Origin: Natrinema ejinorense | GTDB lineage: Archaea; Halobacteriota; Halobacteria; Halobacteriales; Natrialbaceae | Reading direction: 5' to 3' | Assembly: GCF_002494345.1 (NCBI RefSeq) | Contig: NZ_NXNI01000001.1 | Coordinates: 2,790,001-2,854,000, forward strand | Length of the DNA: 64,000 nt | Shown: piece by piece, positions 1 through 8,630 of the stretch | Layout: each line of letters opens with the position of its first letter | Position numbering within the stretch: the stretch's first letter is position 1 | Notes under the pieces: generated by a model | Told to the model about the DNA's origin: nothing | What the model saw: only the letters and a program-made list of their open reading frames with translations | Database searches by the model: none | Program-made: the position numbers and the translations under genes

Positions 1-936
1 GCCGATATGGGCGTTGCACTGGGGCAGGCAGACGGAATGACCGGGATCGGTCAGGCCAGTGAGTACTATACCGATATCTATGACGAACTCCCGGGAGTGA
101 GCGTCGATCGCGAGCGGATCGCGACGAACGACTTGGTCGAGGCGGAGATGGACAAAGAACTGTTCTACGAGATGGACAACGATGTCCACGTCATCGACAC
201 CGGAATGCTACGCAACTGGTTCGATTGGGACCGATCCGATATCGACGAACTCAGCGAAGCCGTCGGCCCGTTCGTCGGGAATATGATTTTCAGACAGTCC
301 GACAGTTGGCACGACTACCGGTACTACACGCTGTATCAGGCGTTCGAAAAGATGGCGACACTGTTTCAGGAGAGAGAGCGGTTCGAGGCCTTCAAACGAC
401 TCCACGACGAGCTTATCGCCGACGTTCAGTCGCGAATTCCGCCGACGGACGAGCGCCCGAACGTCCTCCTGACGTACGAAGGAACGGACGAACCGGAAAC
501 GTTCTCCCCCTACCGGCTCAATGATGCGGGAACGAGCAAAAAGCAGTGGAACGACCTCGGTGTTGCGGACGCGCTCACCGGGACCGGAATCGAGAATCTC
601 AGCACCGAAAACCGGAGCGAGCTCGATTACGAGACCCTCCTCGAGATCGATCCCGACGTCCTCCTCGTTCGCGGGCACGAACAAAAGTCAGCGTCGGAGT
701 TCCGCGAAACGGTCCTCGAGTACATGCGAGACCACCCCATCGCCAGTGAACTGACAGCCGTCATGAACGGCCGTGTCTATCGGGGCGGCTATCTCCGTCA
801 GGGGCCGATCCACAATCTCTTCCTGACCGAACGCGGGGCGAAACAACTCTACCCGGAAACGTTCGGCGACATCACCAGCAAGAACGACCTGTTCGACCGC
901 CAACGGGTCGCAGATATCATCACGGGGGCACAGTGA
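1..936 (+). CDS. Iron-siderophore/cobalamin-type ABC transporter substrate-binding protein (5' end outside window)
   Basis: Binding protein of the TroA/FecB-BtuF superfamily, which captures an iron chelate or corrinoid outside the membrane for an ABC importer. The frame is open from the window edge. Its first residues (ADMGVALGQ) match an internal stretch of the next binding protein at 1299-2432, about 80 residues from that protein's start, so the signal peptide and N-terminal lobe lie outside the window. The two proteins match along their whole shared length: WHDY motif, helix-rich linker, YETLLEIDPD and a FDRQRVADI C-terminus. No permease or ATPase gene is visible here. The ligand is inferred from family only. 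Confidence 0.85.
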   Translation, partial: ADMGVALGQADGMTGIGQASEYYTDIYDELPGVSVDRERIATNDLVEAEMDKELFYEMDNDVHVIDTGMLRNWFDWDRSDIDELSEAVGPFVGNMIFRQSDSWHDYRYYTLYQAFEKMATLFQERERFEAFKRLHDELIADVQSRIPPTDERPNVLLTYEGTDEPETFSPYRLNDAGTSKKQWNDLGVADALTGTGIENLSTENRSELDYETLLEIDPDVLLVRGHEQKSASEFRETVLEYMRDHPIASELTAVMNGRVYRGGYLRQGPIHNLFLTERGAKQLYPETFGDITSKNDLFDRQRVADIITGAQ

Positions 937-1110
937 ATGCGCGCTCGAGAGTGGGTGATTGCAGGAGCCTTCCGTGAGCCGGAAGAGTACGACATTCCCA
1001 CCCTGCCGGCGTGGCACGTCCGTCGCAGTGATTGTGGCAGGCTGGAGTTTGCCGACGAGGACGGAGAGCCGTTCATCGCCGCCGACCGCCCGGTGAGGGT
1101 CAGACGATAA
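937..1110 (+). CDS. Small conserved-looking protein, 57 aa
   Basis: The ATG follows the TGA of the binding-protein gene with no gap, which suggests translational coupling. The product begins MRAREWVIAGAF and ends in a basic PVRVRR tail, with an acidic middle (FADEDGEPFIAAD). There is one Cys, no membrane segment and no signal peptide. The two-sided composition and exact junction support a real gene, but I do not know its function. The 188 bases from its stop to the next gene (1111-1298) hold only weak overlapping frames. Confidence 0.55.
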   Translation: MRAREWVIAGAFREPEEYDIPTLPAWHVRRSDCGRLEFADEDGEPFIAADRPVRVRR

Positions 1111-1298
1111 CGTCGATCGATGTGGGACGACACGACCCAGACGACAGACGAGAGCTGGAGGCAGTCATCTCGAGCCGGCACGCGTTCGGACTCGCGGGTC
1201 CTCTCGGACGGAAAGAGCGGCAACCGTTCCGCCTCCGTGAGGCCAAACGGCGGTTCGAGTACCAGCAGGACGGACATCGGTAATGGAGAGAGCGATCT

Positions 1299-2432
1299 AT
1301 GAAAGAGAACGACGACACGACTGAGGGACCGACGCGCAGGGCTGCACTGGAATACGGCGGGACCGTACTCGGCGGCGGACTGCTCGCCGGCTGTACGGGC
1401 GATCCGGGAACGGAGTCACCCGAGGACACGGACGGCTCGTACTCGGTGACGATGGAGCCCGTCGGCACCGTCGAGTTCGACCAGGTTCCCGAAACCTGGT
1501 TCCCCTACACGGGCGATTACGCGGACATGGGTGTCGCACTCGGCCAGGGCGACGGGCTGGCGGCCGTCGGCGTCCACGCTCGGTTCGCATCGCACGTATA
1601 CGACGAGCTACCGGGCGTCTCCGTCGACGAGAACGACCTCGTCGAACTCTATCAGGACGGCACCGGCAAAGAGATCTTCTACGAACTCGGGGCCGACGTC
1701 CACCTCATCGACCCGAACTTCATGGTGAACCGACTCCAGTGGAGTCGGGCCGACGTCGACGAGATCAGAGAGACCGTCGCGCCGTTCGTCGGTAACACGA
1801 TCTTCTCTCGCGCCTACGACTGGCACGACTACACGGCGTACACGATGTACGAGGCGTTCGAAACGGTCGCGGACGTGTTCCAAGAGCAGTCGCGGTACGA
1901 GGCCTTCGAAGAGTATCACGACGACGTGCTCGCGGACGTTCGAGCACGGATTCCGGACGAAACGCCGAACATCGCGGTTCTCTACCCGGCCGAGGTGCCG
2001 CCGGAATCGTTCTACCCGTACCTGATCGGCTCCGGGACGCAGTCCAAACACTGGAACGACCTGAACGTCGGAGACAGTCTCGCCCGGAACGGCATCGCGG
2101 ACGCGCAGGCTGGCGGGGGCATCATCGACTACGAAACGCTGTTGGAGATCGATCCGGACGCCATCGCGATCAGGATGCAAGGCGAAATCACGCAGGCGTA
2201 CTTCGAGGACGAGATCGTCTCACACCTCCGGAACCACGACGTCGCGAGCGGGCTGCGGGCGGTCCGAAACGACCGCGTCATCTACGGCGGCCTGACTTAC
2301 CAGGGGCCGATCATCCACCTCTTCCAGCTCGAGCGAGCGGCTCGTGACCTCTACCCCGAGGAGTTCAGGGACGAACAGCTGTTCGACCGCCAGCGGGTCG
2401 CAGATATCGTCACCGGAGCGTTCGAGCGATGA
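1299..2432 (+). CDS. Tat-exported lipoprotein, iron-siderophore-type ABC substrate-binding protein
   Basis: Full-length paralogue (377 aa) of the partial gene at the window start. The N-terminus has a twin-arginine motif (TRRAALEYGG), a short hydrophobic stretch and a lipobox ending LLAGC, so it is probably exported folded and lipid-anchored at Cys. The mature part has two lobes joined by a long helix as in TroA-like binding proteins; residues around YETLLEIDPDAIAIR are typical of the Peripla_BP_2 C-lobe. Its last four bases overlap the ATG of the FAD oxidoreductase (ATGA), so the two are cotranslated. Fe-siderophore is the likely ligand; cobalamin is possible. Confidence 0.85.
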   Translation: MKENDDTTEGPTRRAALEYGGTVLGGGLLAGCTGDPGTESPEDTDGSYSVTMEPVGTVEFDQVPETWFPYTGDYADMGVALGQGDGLAAVGVHARFASHVYDELPGVSVDENDLVELYQDGTGKEIFYELGADVHLIDPNFMVNRLQWSRADVDEIRETVAPFVGNTIFSRAYDWHDYTAYTMYEAFETVADVFQEQSRYEAFEEYHDDVLADVRARIPDETPNIAVLYPAEVPPESFYPYLIGSGTQSKHWNDLNVGDSLARNGIADAQAGGGIIDYETLLEIDPDAIAIRMQGEITQAYFEDEIVSHLRNHDVASGLRAVRNDRVIYGGLTYQGPIIHLFQLERAARDLYPEEFRDEQLFDRQRVADIVTGAFER

Positions 2433-3337
2433 GGTCGCCGGAGACGACCCACGCGGCGGAGGGGTTCGATCACGACGTCGTCGTGGTCGGCGGCGGTCCC
2501 GCGGGCTGTGCAGCCGGCGTCTTCACCGCCCGATACGGTCTGGATACGGTCGTCTTCGACCGCGGGCGGTCCTCGATTCAGCGCTGTGCTCACCTCGAGA
2601 ACTACCTCGGCTTCCCGGCGGGGATCGACATCGAGACGCTGTACGGACTGATACACGATCACGCCGAGCAAGCGGGGTGTGAGATCGTCGCCGACCTCGT
2701 CGAGTCACTCGAGCGCAGCGAGGATCACCAGGGGTTCCGCGTTCGCACACAGGACGGGGATCGGGTCACCGCTCGCCGAGTGATCGCGGCAACGCGCTAC
2801 GACGGCGAGTACATGCGCGGGCTCGACGACGAGACGGCGATGTTCGAGACGTTCGAGTACGACGGCGAGGAACGCGAGCACTTCGACAAGAGCTACGCCG
2901 AGCGCGACGGGACCACGCCGGTCAACGGGCTCTTCGTCGCGTCACCGTACGGAGAAACCGGCTACCAGGCGAGTATGGCCGCCGGACGCGGCACGCGAGT
3001 AGGGATCACCGTCGTCGAGGCGATCCGGCGAGAGCGGGGCTATCCCGACCCGATAGCGAACCACTACGACTGGATGCGTCGAAGGGCGGAACTCGACGAC
3101 GAGCGGAGCGACCGCGAGCAGTTGGGCGAGCGCTTCGACGAGCGATTGCCCGACGATCACGACCTCGAGGCGGGGCGACTCGCCGAGCTCCGCGAGCGGG
3201 AGGTCGACCGCAGGCTGGCGACGTATCTCTCCGCGGACGAGATCGAGCGCCGGACCGAGCGCGGGCAGAAACGACTGCTCGAGCACATCGACGACGACCT
3301 GATCCGCCAGGCGGCGCGGGAAATCGAGGGCGAGTGA
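2429..3337 (+). CDS. FAD-dependent oxidoreductase, thioredoxin-reductase-like, without redox Cys pair
   Basis: A 302-aa flavoprotein. Residues about 17-30 form the dinucleotide-binding VVVVGGGPAGCAAG motif, followed by the acidic end of strand 2 (VVFDRG). A second FAD-contact region resembling thioredoxin reductase appears near NGLFVASPYGETGYQASMAAG. I see no CxxC disulfide centre and no clear separate NAD(P) domain; instead the last 100 residues are highly charged and helical. It overlaps the preceding binding-protein gene by 4 bases. A role in reducing the imported iron complex is an inference from that coupling. Another FAD oxidoreductase role cannot be excluded. Confidence 0.75.
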   Translation: MRSPETTHAAEGFDHDVVVVGGGPAGCAAGVFTARYGLDTVVFDRGRSSIQRCAHLENYLGFPAGIDIETLYGLIHDHAEQAGCEIVADLVESLERSEDHQGFRVRTQDGDRVTARRVIAATRYDGEYMRGLDDETAMFETFEYDGEEREHFDKSYAERDGTTPVNGLFVASPYGETGYQASMAAGRGTRVGITVVEAIRRERGYPDPIANHYDWMRRRAELDDERSDREQLGERFDERLPDDHDLEAGRLAELREREVDRRLATYLSADEIERRTERGQKRLLEHIDDDLIRQAAREIEGE

Positions 3338-3411
3338 GCGGCCGGAGCCAGGTCGTCGTGGTGATGCCGCCGGGACCGTTTTCTATTCGACGACCATACT
3401 GTTCGCTCGAG

Positions 3412-3837
3412 ATGAGTGTTCGAACACCACTGACGACCGTCGAGACGGTCCACGAGAACCGTTCGTGGCTGTTCACGGTTCGAGACCAGTACGGCGAGCC
3501 CGACGAAGTGATTCTCGTTCCCTGCGAGAACGGTGTCGAAGCGTGGATCAATCGCTGCACCCACGAAGCCCAGCGGTTCGATACGGGACGTGGAGTCGCG
3601 ATGCGCGACGGCCAGCTCATCTGCCCGAAACACGGCTCGATGTTCGACGCCTGTTCGGGCCATTGCGACAACGGCGAGGCGGCCGAGACGACCCTGCCGT
3701 CCGTCGATATTAGCGTCGACGATGGAACCGTCTACTTGACCGACGATGCCGTAACCTTTGCCCACGAGGGCGGCATCGACGACGGGGACGACGAGAACGA
3801 CGACGGTCCCGCATCGACGTCGCACATCGGCTTCTGA
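3412..3837 (+). CDS. Rieske [2Fe-2S] domain protein
   Basis: A 141-aa single-domain Rieske protein. The cluster ligands are visible as CTHEAQRFD (Cys-x-His) and CPKHGSMFD (Cys-x-x-His), with the usual glycine-rich spacing. The first residues, MSVRTPLTTVETV, lead into the beta-sandwich. The C-terminal 25 residues are acidic and probably disordered. A longer frame exists upstream, but the ATG at 3412 gives the normal domain start. Stand-alone proteins of this kind act as ferredoxin-like electron carriers or oxygenase accessory proteins. It is separated by 74 bases from the flavoprotein gene, so electron transfer between them is only a possibility. Confidence 0.85.
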   Translation: MSVRTPLTTVETVHENRSWLFTVRDQYGEPDEVILVPCENGVEAWINRCTHEAQRFDTGRGVAMRDGQLICPKHGSMFDACSGHCDNGEAAETTLPSVDISVDDGTVYLTDDAVTFAHEGGIDDGDDENDDGPASTSHIGF

Positions 3838-3888
3838 TTCGAAGCACCCGTCCATCGGGGACGAGCGCAGTCGTGCCGTATGACAGGT

Positions 3889-3898
3889 ATTTTTAATT
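3889..3898 (+). promoter_or_regulatory. TATA-like box of the RidA gene
   Basis: AT-rich box (atttttaatt) centred about 26 bases before the ATG at 3919, in otherwise GC-rich sequence. This spacing places the transcription start at or next to the start codon, as in leaderless haloarchaeal mRNAs. Confidence 0.6.
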
Positions 3899-3918
3899 AT
3901 TCGTCTCAGAACCACCAC

Positions 3919-4308
3919 ATGGACAGAGAGACCGTCTCGAGCGGGACCGAATGGGAACCGCAAGTCGGGTACTCCCGTGCTGTCCGGACTGGTTCGCAGG
4001 TACACGTATCGGGAACGACGGCGACCGACGAGGACGGTGCTGTCGTTGCTCCCGGAGACCCACACGCCCAGACCGTCCGAGCGCTCGAGATCATCGAGGA
4101 CGCACTCGCGGAGGCGGGAGCGACGCTCGAGGACGTCGTTCGTACGCGAATCTACGTAACCGACATCGAGGACTGGGAAGCGGTCGGCGAGGCCCACGGC
4201 GAGTTCTTCGCCGACGTTCGTCCAGCGTGTAGCATGGTCGAAGTACAGCGGTTGATCGATCCCGAGCACCTGGTCGAGATCGAAGCGGTTGCAACCGTCG
4301 GCGACTAA
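3919..4308 (+). CDS. RidA family enamine/imine deaminase
   Basis: A 129-aa member of the RidA (YjgF/YER057c/UK114) family, which hydrolyses reactive 2-aminoacrylate and related imines made by PLP enzymes, notably threonine dehydratase near the isoleucine pathway. Typical pieces are present: [16 protein letters not shown] near the start, the Arg of RTRIYVTD that binds the substrate carboxylate, and a C-terminal EIEAVAT strand. The ATG at 3919 was chosen because of the TATA-like box 26 bases before it; the longer frame starts inside that promoter. Confidence 0.9.
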   Translation: MDRETVSSGTEWEPQVGYSRAVRTGSQVHVSGTTATDEDGAVVAPGDPHAQTVRALEIIEDALAEAGATLEDVVRTRIYVTDIEDWEAVGEAHGEFFADVRPACSMVEVQRLIDPEHLVEIEAVATVGD

Positions 4309-4380
4309 GAGCGAGTCCGAACGCCGGGGGTCGTGAGTCGTCTCGAAAGGGTATTCCGAGTGCTGGCAGTACGGCCGCCT

Positions 4381-5154
4381 ATGCTCACCTTCATCGGCCT
4401 CGGTCTCTACGACGAGCGCTCGATCACCGTCGAGGGCCGGGATGCCCTGCAGGCGGCCGACCGGGTCTACGCCGAGTTCTACACCAGCAAGCTGATCGGA
4501 ACGACGATCGACGACCTCGAGTCCTATCACGACATCGAGATCGAGGTCCGGGACCGTGCCGGCGTCGAGCAACACCCGGAGGACATGCTCGAGGCGGCCG
4601 AGCGCGAGGACGTCGCGTTCCTCACCGCGGGCGACACGATGATCTCGACGACTCACGTCGACCTCCGCCTGCGGGCTCACGACCGCGGGATCGAGACGCG
4701 AGTGATCCACGGCGTCACCGCCCAGACGGCTACCAGCGCGCTGACCGGTCTGCAGAACTACCGCTTCGGAAAAGCGACGACGCTGCCGTTTCCCTACGCC
4801 CACGGAGCCGACGGACTCCCGGCGAGCGTGACGGAGACGATCGACGACAACCGGGTCGACGGCCTGCACACGGTCGTCTATCTGGACATCAAGGTAGAAC
4901 GAGAGGAGTACATGACCGCCGACACGGGTGCAACGCTGCTCGCCGAGGAGTATCCCGGCCTCGTGGGCGTCGTCGTCGCACGCGCCGGCAGCCCCGACCC
5001 GCTCGTCGAGGCCGGGACGATGACGGAACTCGCGGACCGGGACTTCGGCGATCCGCTGCATCTGCTGGTCGTTCCCGGCGAGTGTCACCTGCTCGAGGCC
5101 GACGCCCTCGTCGAACTGGCAGGAGCCGACCGGGACGCCCTCGAGATCGCCTGA
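4381..5154 (+). CDS. dph5: Diphthine synthase (diphthamide methyltransferase)
   Basis: A 257-aa SAM-dependent methyltransferase of the tetrapyrrole-methylase fold that methylates the modified His of elongation factor aEF-2 in diphthamide synthesis. Signature stretches are MLTFIGLGLYDERSIT at the N-terminus, the FLTAGDTMISTTHVDLRL loop and the VIHGVTAQTATSALTGLQNYRFGKATT region. Length matches archaeal Dph5. The start is the ATG aligned with the family start; the frame extends upstream without homology. Single gene with its own promoter region. Confidence 0.95.
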   Translation: MLTFIGLGLYDERSITVEGRDALQAADRVYAEFYTSKLIGTTIDDLESYHDIEIEVRDRAGVEQHPEDMLEAAEREDVAFLTAGDTMISTTHVDLRLRAHDRGIETRVIHGVTAQTATSALTGLQNYRFGKATTLPFPYAHGADGLPASVTETIDDNRVDGLHTVVYLDIKVEREEYMTADTGATLLAEEYPGLVGVVVARAGSPDPLVEAGTMTELADRDFGDPLHLLVVPGECHLLEADALVELAGADRDALEIA

Positions 5155-5197
5155 TCGACGCCGGCAGATTTACGGTCGGGGCGGGAAAGGGTGGCCC

Positions 5198-6028
5198 ATG
5201 AGCGGTCGGGAGGTCACGGACGATTCGGCCCGTGGGGACGGGGCGACGGCGGCCAGCGAGCGGAGCGACTTCGACCGGGAGACGTTCGAGTTGGCCCACG
5301 AAGAGCTTCGGTCGACGTTCGACTACCAGGTAACCCGGGTGCAGGAGATAGACGAGAAGGCCATCGAAATCCTGAAAGCGAACCTCCTGTTGATCGGGCT
5401 GGTCGTCACGGGTGGGTCGATCGTCGTCCAGACCGACCTCGACGTCGTCCCCTTCATCAACCTCTTTTCGATCACCAGCGCGCTCCTCCTGCTGGCGTCG
5501 ACAGGACTCGCCGGCGTAACGTACACGGCGTCGAACCTCAGAGGGGGTATCGACGGCGACGCGGTCGAGGTCGCCCTCGCGACGGCTCGCGGCGACCCCA
5601 CAGTCGACGCGGACCGGTTCGAGGTGCGACTGCTTCGCAGCTACGGGCGGTGGATCGAGTACAACGCCCGAGTGACGGCCGTCAACGACATGTTCGCGAC
5701 GATCACCGTCCTCATGGTGATCGCCGCGTTCGTCTACGTCGTCGCCGGGATCACGGTCGGCGCGCTCGGTCCGTCGACGATCGTCTCGGCGGTCGCCTTC
5801 CTCGCACTCACGGCCGTCCTCCTGTGGCTCGGTGCCTTCGCGTACTACATGGACCACCTCGGCGCGAGCGACGACCGCTGGGAGGGCACGTTCGACGGCG
5901 TCAGAATCTCGAAAGGGGTGACCCGAAAAGGCGGGCTGTCGACGCTGCGATCGATGCGCAGCGAGGGGGCGACCGACGAAGCGGAAGAAGAGCGGGACGG
6001 CGACGCGGCACGAAACGCGCGGTCGTAA
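5198..6028 (+). CDS. Four-helix membrane protein with N-terminal helical segment
   Basis: 276 aa. Residues 1-35 are acidic and disordered. A predicted amphipathic helix (FELAHEELRSTFDYQVTRVQEIDEKA) leads into two hydrophobic helices (about 67-85 and 92-115), a 50-residue cytosolic-type loop, two more helices (about 172-195 and 200-222) and a charged tail. This helix-plus-2+2-TM plan resembles the SLATT/Pycsar-TM kind of small effector membrane proteins, but I cannot show homology. No enzyme motif is visible. Convergent with the hydrolase gene, 36 bases away. Confidence 0.75.
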   Translation: MSGREVTDDSARGDGATAASERSDFDRETFELAHEELRSTFDYQVTRVQEIDEKAIEILKANLLLIGLVVTGGSIVVQTDLDVVPFINLFSITSALLLLASTGLAGVTYTASNLRGGIDGDAVEVALATARGDPTVDADRFEVRLLRSYGRWIEYNARVTAVNDMFATITVLMVIAAFVYVVAGITVGALGPSTIVSAVAFLALTAVLLWLGAFAYYMDHLGASDDRWEGTFDGVRISKGVTRKGGLSTLRSMRSEGATDEAEEERDGDAARNARS

Positions 6029-6064
6029 CGACCCACTGAACGCGGCGGCCACACCGCGGCCCCC

Positions 6065-7150
6065 TCAACCGTCCAGAACGGACTCGAGGCGGTCCAGGAA
6101 GTCGCCGGGGACCTCGAGATGCGGTGTATGCCCCGTATTGCCGAAGACGACTTCCTCGAACTCGCCGCCGCGATCGGCGTAGGTCTCGAGGACGGCGCGG
6201 GTCTGGTCGACCATCGGTTGGGGCGGGAAGACGTCCTCGCCGGGCCAGTCCGGAAGTTGCCCCATCCGGCCGAGCGTCCCGAGATCGAACAGGGAGGCGT
6301 TCGAGACGATCTGGTCGGAATCGCCGCGAATCCACAGGACGGGCGGTTTCTCGTCGGGGTCGATCTCGGAGATTCCCTCGAGGTCGCAGTACTTCGGCGA
6401 GATGGCGTTGTTCACCCCGGTTTCGCCCGGCGCGATGCCGGGCCAGTTGTCGCTCGGTTTCGACGTACCCGGATAGTTCCCGTCGCCGGTGGCCGTATCG
6501 AGCATTCCGGTCAGGTACGACTCCTCGCGGTCGGCGTCGAACTCGTGGGTCGGGTCGACGTAGTACGTTCGCAACACCTTTCGGGGCGAGGTCTGGCCCT
6601 CCTCGCTCCGATCGCGGGTCGCCAGCCCCGCCACGAACCCGTCGTTGCCGATCCCCCCGCCGGAGCCGGCGTAGTCGTCGAAGCAGGGCGTCCCCTCCGT
6701 ATCTTTCGTACCGCCGAAGCCGTACGGCGAGAGCGGGTTGACGAGCACGAGGTCGGCGACGGCTTCGGGATGATCGATCGCGTACCGCATCGCGACCCCG
6801 CCGCCGTTCGACCAGCCGACGAGAACGAACGGTTTCGGGAGAGCGAGTTCGTCGACGAGCGCTCGAAAGTCCCCCGCGAAGTCGCCGAGCCCGTTCGTCG
6901 CGTCGACCGGTTTCGTTTCCGAATCGCCGTACCCGCGAAGATCAGGTGCGATCGCCCGGTGGCGAGCCGGGAGATCGGCCAGTACGTCCTCGAAGAACCG
7001 CGAGGACGAGACGTTTCCGTGGAGGAGGACGATAGTTCGGACCGCCCCGTCGGTTCGACCGTTGCCCCCCGACTCGAGGACGTGTGTCTCGAGTCGACCA
7101 GTGTCGACGGTTCGCGAGTCGACCCCGGCGAGGGTGTCGTCTCGAGTCAT
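6065..7150 (-). CDS. Alpha/beta-fold hydrolase
   Basis: 361 aa. The oxyanion-hole motif is LLHGNVSSS (about 42-50), the nucleophile elbow GWSNG puts the catalytic Ser at about residue 114, and the catalytic His lies in GNTGHTPHLE near the C-terminus. Between them is a long cap insertion (about 150-270) with several Gly/Asp loops. Family members are esterases, epoxide hydrolases or related enzymes; the substrate cannot be told. Start: the ATG at 7150 gives a short acidic N-terminal extension before the first strand. Confidence 0.85.
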   Translation of the reverse strand: MTRDDTLAGVDSRTVDTGRLETHVLESGGNGRTDGAVRTIVLLHGNVSSSRFFEDVLADLPARHRAIAPDLRGYGDSETKPVDATNGLGDFAGDFRALVDELALPKPFVLVGWSNGGGVAMRYAIDHPEAVADLVLVNPLSPYGFGGTKDTEGTPCFDDYAGSGGGIGNDGFVAGLATRDRSEEGQTSPRKVLRTYYVDPTHEFDADREESYLTGMLDTATGDGNYPGTSKPSDNWPGIAPGETGVNNAISPKYCDLEGISEIDPDEKPPVLWIRGDSDQIVSNASLFDLGTLGRMGQLPDWPGEDVFPPQPMVDQTRAVLETYADRGGEFEEVVFGNTGHTPHLEVPGDFLDRLESVLDG

Positions 7151-7230
7151 GGCCGCGGGTACTACGGCCCCTCTGATAACTCTCGGGCCGAGACTCGGTC
7201 GCTGAGCCGCTCGGTCGCACCGACGTTCGG

Positions 7231-8490
7231 TCAATCGCCCGCAGTGACGCCGTCCCCGGCCCGCCGTCCGGAGCGGTAGCGGAGCGTCCCGCCGACGAGA
7301 GCGGCGATCACGGCGCAGGCGGCGACGACGACGAACAGCACCGTCGGCGTCGACCGCGTCAGGATGAGGCCCGCGAGCGACGATCCGACCGCACCGACCC
7401 CGAAGATCGCCGCGTACGTGTAGCCAAAGGAGAGCCCCCTGGCGTCGGCCGGCGTGTACGTCGAGATCGCTTCCTGATTGATCGGTGCGATCATGAACGT
7501 GAGGAAGCCGAGGATCCCCGCGACGATCAACAGCGGGGCCAGCCCCGCGTTCGTCGACGGCACGAACGCGAGCGCGACGACGGCCAGGGCGGCGTACCCG
7601 CCCAGGAGGACGGTCTCGAGTCGCGCGCGGTCGACGAGTTTGCCCCCGACGTACTGGCCGATCCCGCCGACGAGCAGGAGTCCCGAGTAGACGTACCGGC
7701 TGGGCTCGAACGAGCGGCCGGCGAGCGCGACCGGATCGAACAGCGGCAGGGCCGCCAGGATGTCCGGCAGGAAGGTAAACGTCGCCCGGTAGTAGAGGCC
7801 ATAGAGGATACCGATCGCGAAGACGAGGCCAAAGCCGACGGTAAACAGCCGCCGCGAATCGGTGAGAAACGCCGCGAGACTGCGCGGCCCCTGGCGATCC
7901 GTGGCGGCGTCGGTCGTGCCGCGAGCCGTGGCGCCGGCGGTCTCGTCGAACTCCAGTCGCGCCCCGACGGCCGCCGCGAGGAGGACCGGCACCAGGAGCA
8001 GGGCGGCGACGGTTCGCCAGTCGACGAACGCGAGCAGGATCGCCGCGAGCAGGGGGCCGGTCGCGACGCCGACGTTGCCCGCAGCGCCGTGATACGCGAA
8101 TGCGGTGCCCCGCTCTTTCGTCCCGCGGCTGAGCAGCGCCAGACCCGCCGGATGATAGAGGCTCGCCGCCGCGCCCCACAGCAGCAGTCCGACCGTCAGG
8201 ACGGCGACGGTCGGGGCGATCGAGACGACCGCGAAGGCACCCCCCATGCCGAGCAGACAGACGAGGATGAGTCGCTTGGAACTGACCCGGTCGGCGAGGA
8301 GCCCACTCGGGAGCGCGCCGACGCCGATCAGGGCGTAGCTCGCGCCGACCACGACGCCGAGAAACGCCACCGTCGTCGAGAACGCCTCGAGCCAGCTGAC
8401 GACGAAGATCGGAATGACCAGCTCGTAGGTGTGGAACATGGCGTGGCCGAGCATGGCGAATGCCGTCACGGCTCTGTCGTTGCGATCCAT
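7231..8490 (-). CDS. MFS transporter
   Basis: 419 aa with about 12 hydrophobic segments in two halves separated by a charged central loop (about 190-215). The family loop between helices 2 and 3 is visible as GLLADRVSSKRL, followed by a GxxxxHPAGLALLSR motif after helix 4 resembling sugar/fosmidomycin-resistance-type MFS proteins. Substrate unknown. It sits upstream of the hydrolase gene on the same strand with an 80-base gap, so cotranscription is possible. Confidence 0.85.
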   Translation of the reverse strand: MDRNDRAVTAFAMLGHAMFHTYELVIPIFVVSWLEAFSTTVAFLGVVVGASYALIGVGALPSGLLADRVSSKRLILVCLLGMGGAFAVVSIAPTVAVLTVGLLLWGAAASLYHPAGLALLSRGTKERGTAFAYHGAAGNVGVATGPLLAAILLAFVDWRTVAALLLVPVLLAAAVGARLEFDETAGATARGTTDAATDRQGPRSLAAFLTDSRRLFTVGFGLVFAIGILYGLYYRATFTFLPDILAALPLFDPVALAGRSFEPSRYVYSGLLLVGGIGQYVGGKLVDRARLETVLLGGYAALAVVALAFVPSTNAGLAPLLIVAGILGFLTFMIAPINQEAISTYTPADARGLSFGYTYAAIFGVGAVGSSLAGLILTRSTPTVLFVVVAACAVIAALVGGTLRYRSGRRAGDGVTAGD

Positions 8491-8630
8491 GGTCAGTGCA
8501 GTTCACTCACATAGCCATCCCGTCACCCGAAAACGCGTGCGGGAACGATGCTCGTACGCACCGTCGCGTATACTGCCGAACGGAACGACGTAAAGACGAT
8601 CGTCTTCGTATCGACTGCTGTCCGGTCGTC

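Noticed and set aside
1120-1302. 60-codon frame overlapping the start of the second binding-protein gene, and an overlapping 83-codon frame at 1032-1283
   Set aside because: Low-complexity Ser/Arg/Thr composition, competing frames and no recognisable domain. Could be gene remnants, but I cannot support either.
6065-8506. An 813-codon frame spanning the hydrolase and MFS genes
   Set aside because: Only its last 361 codons match a protein family; the first half is Arg-rich and antisense-like to the MFS reading frame.
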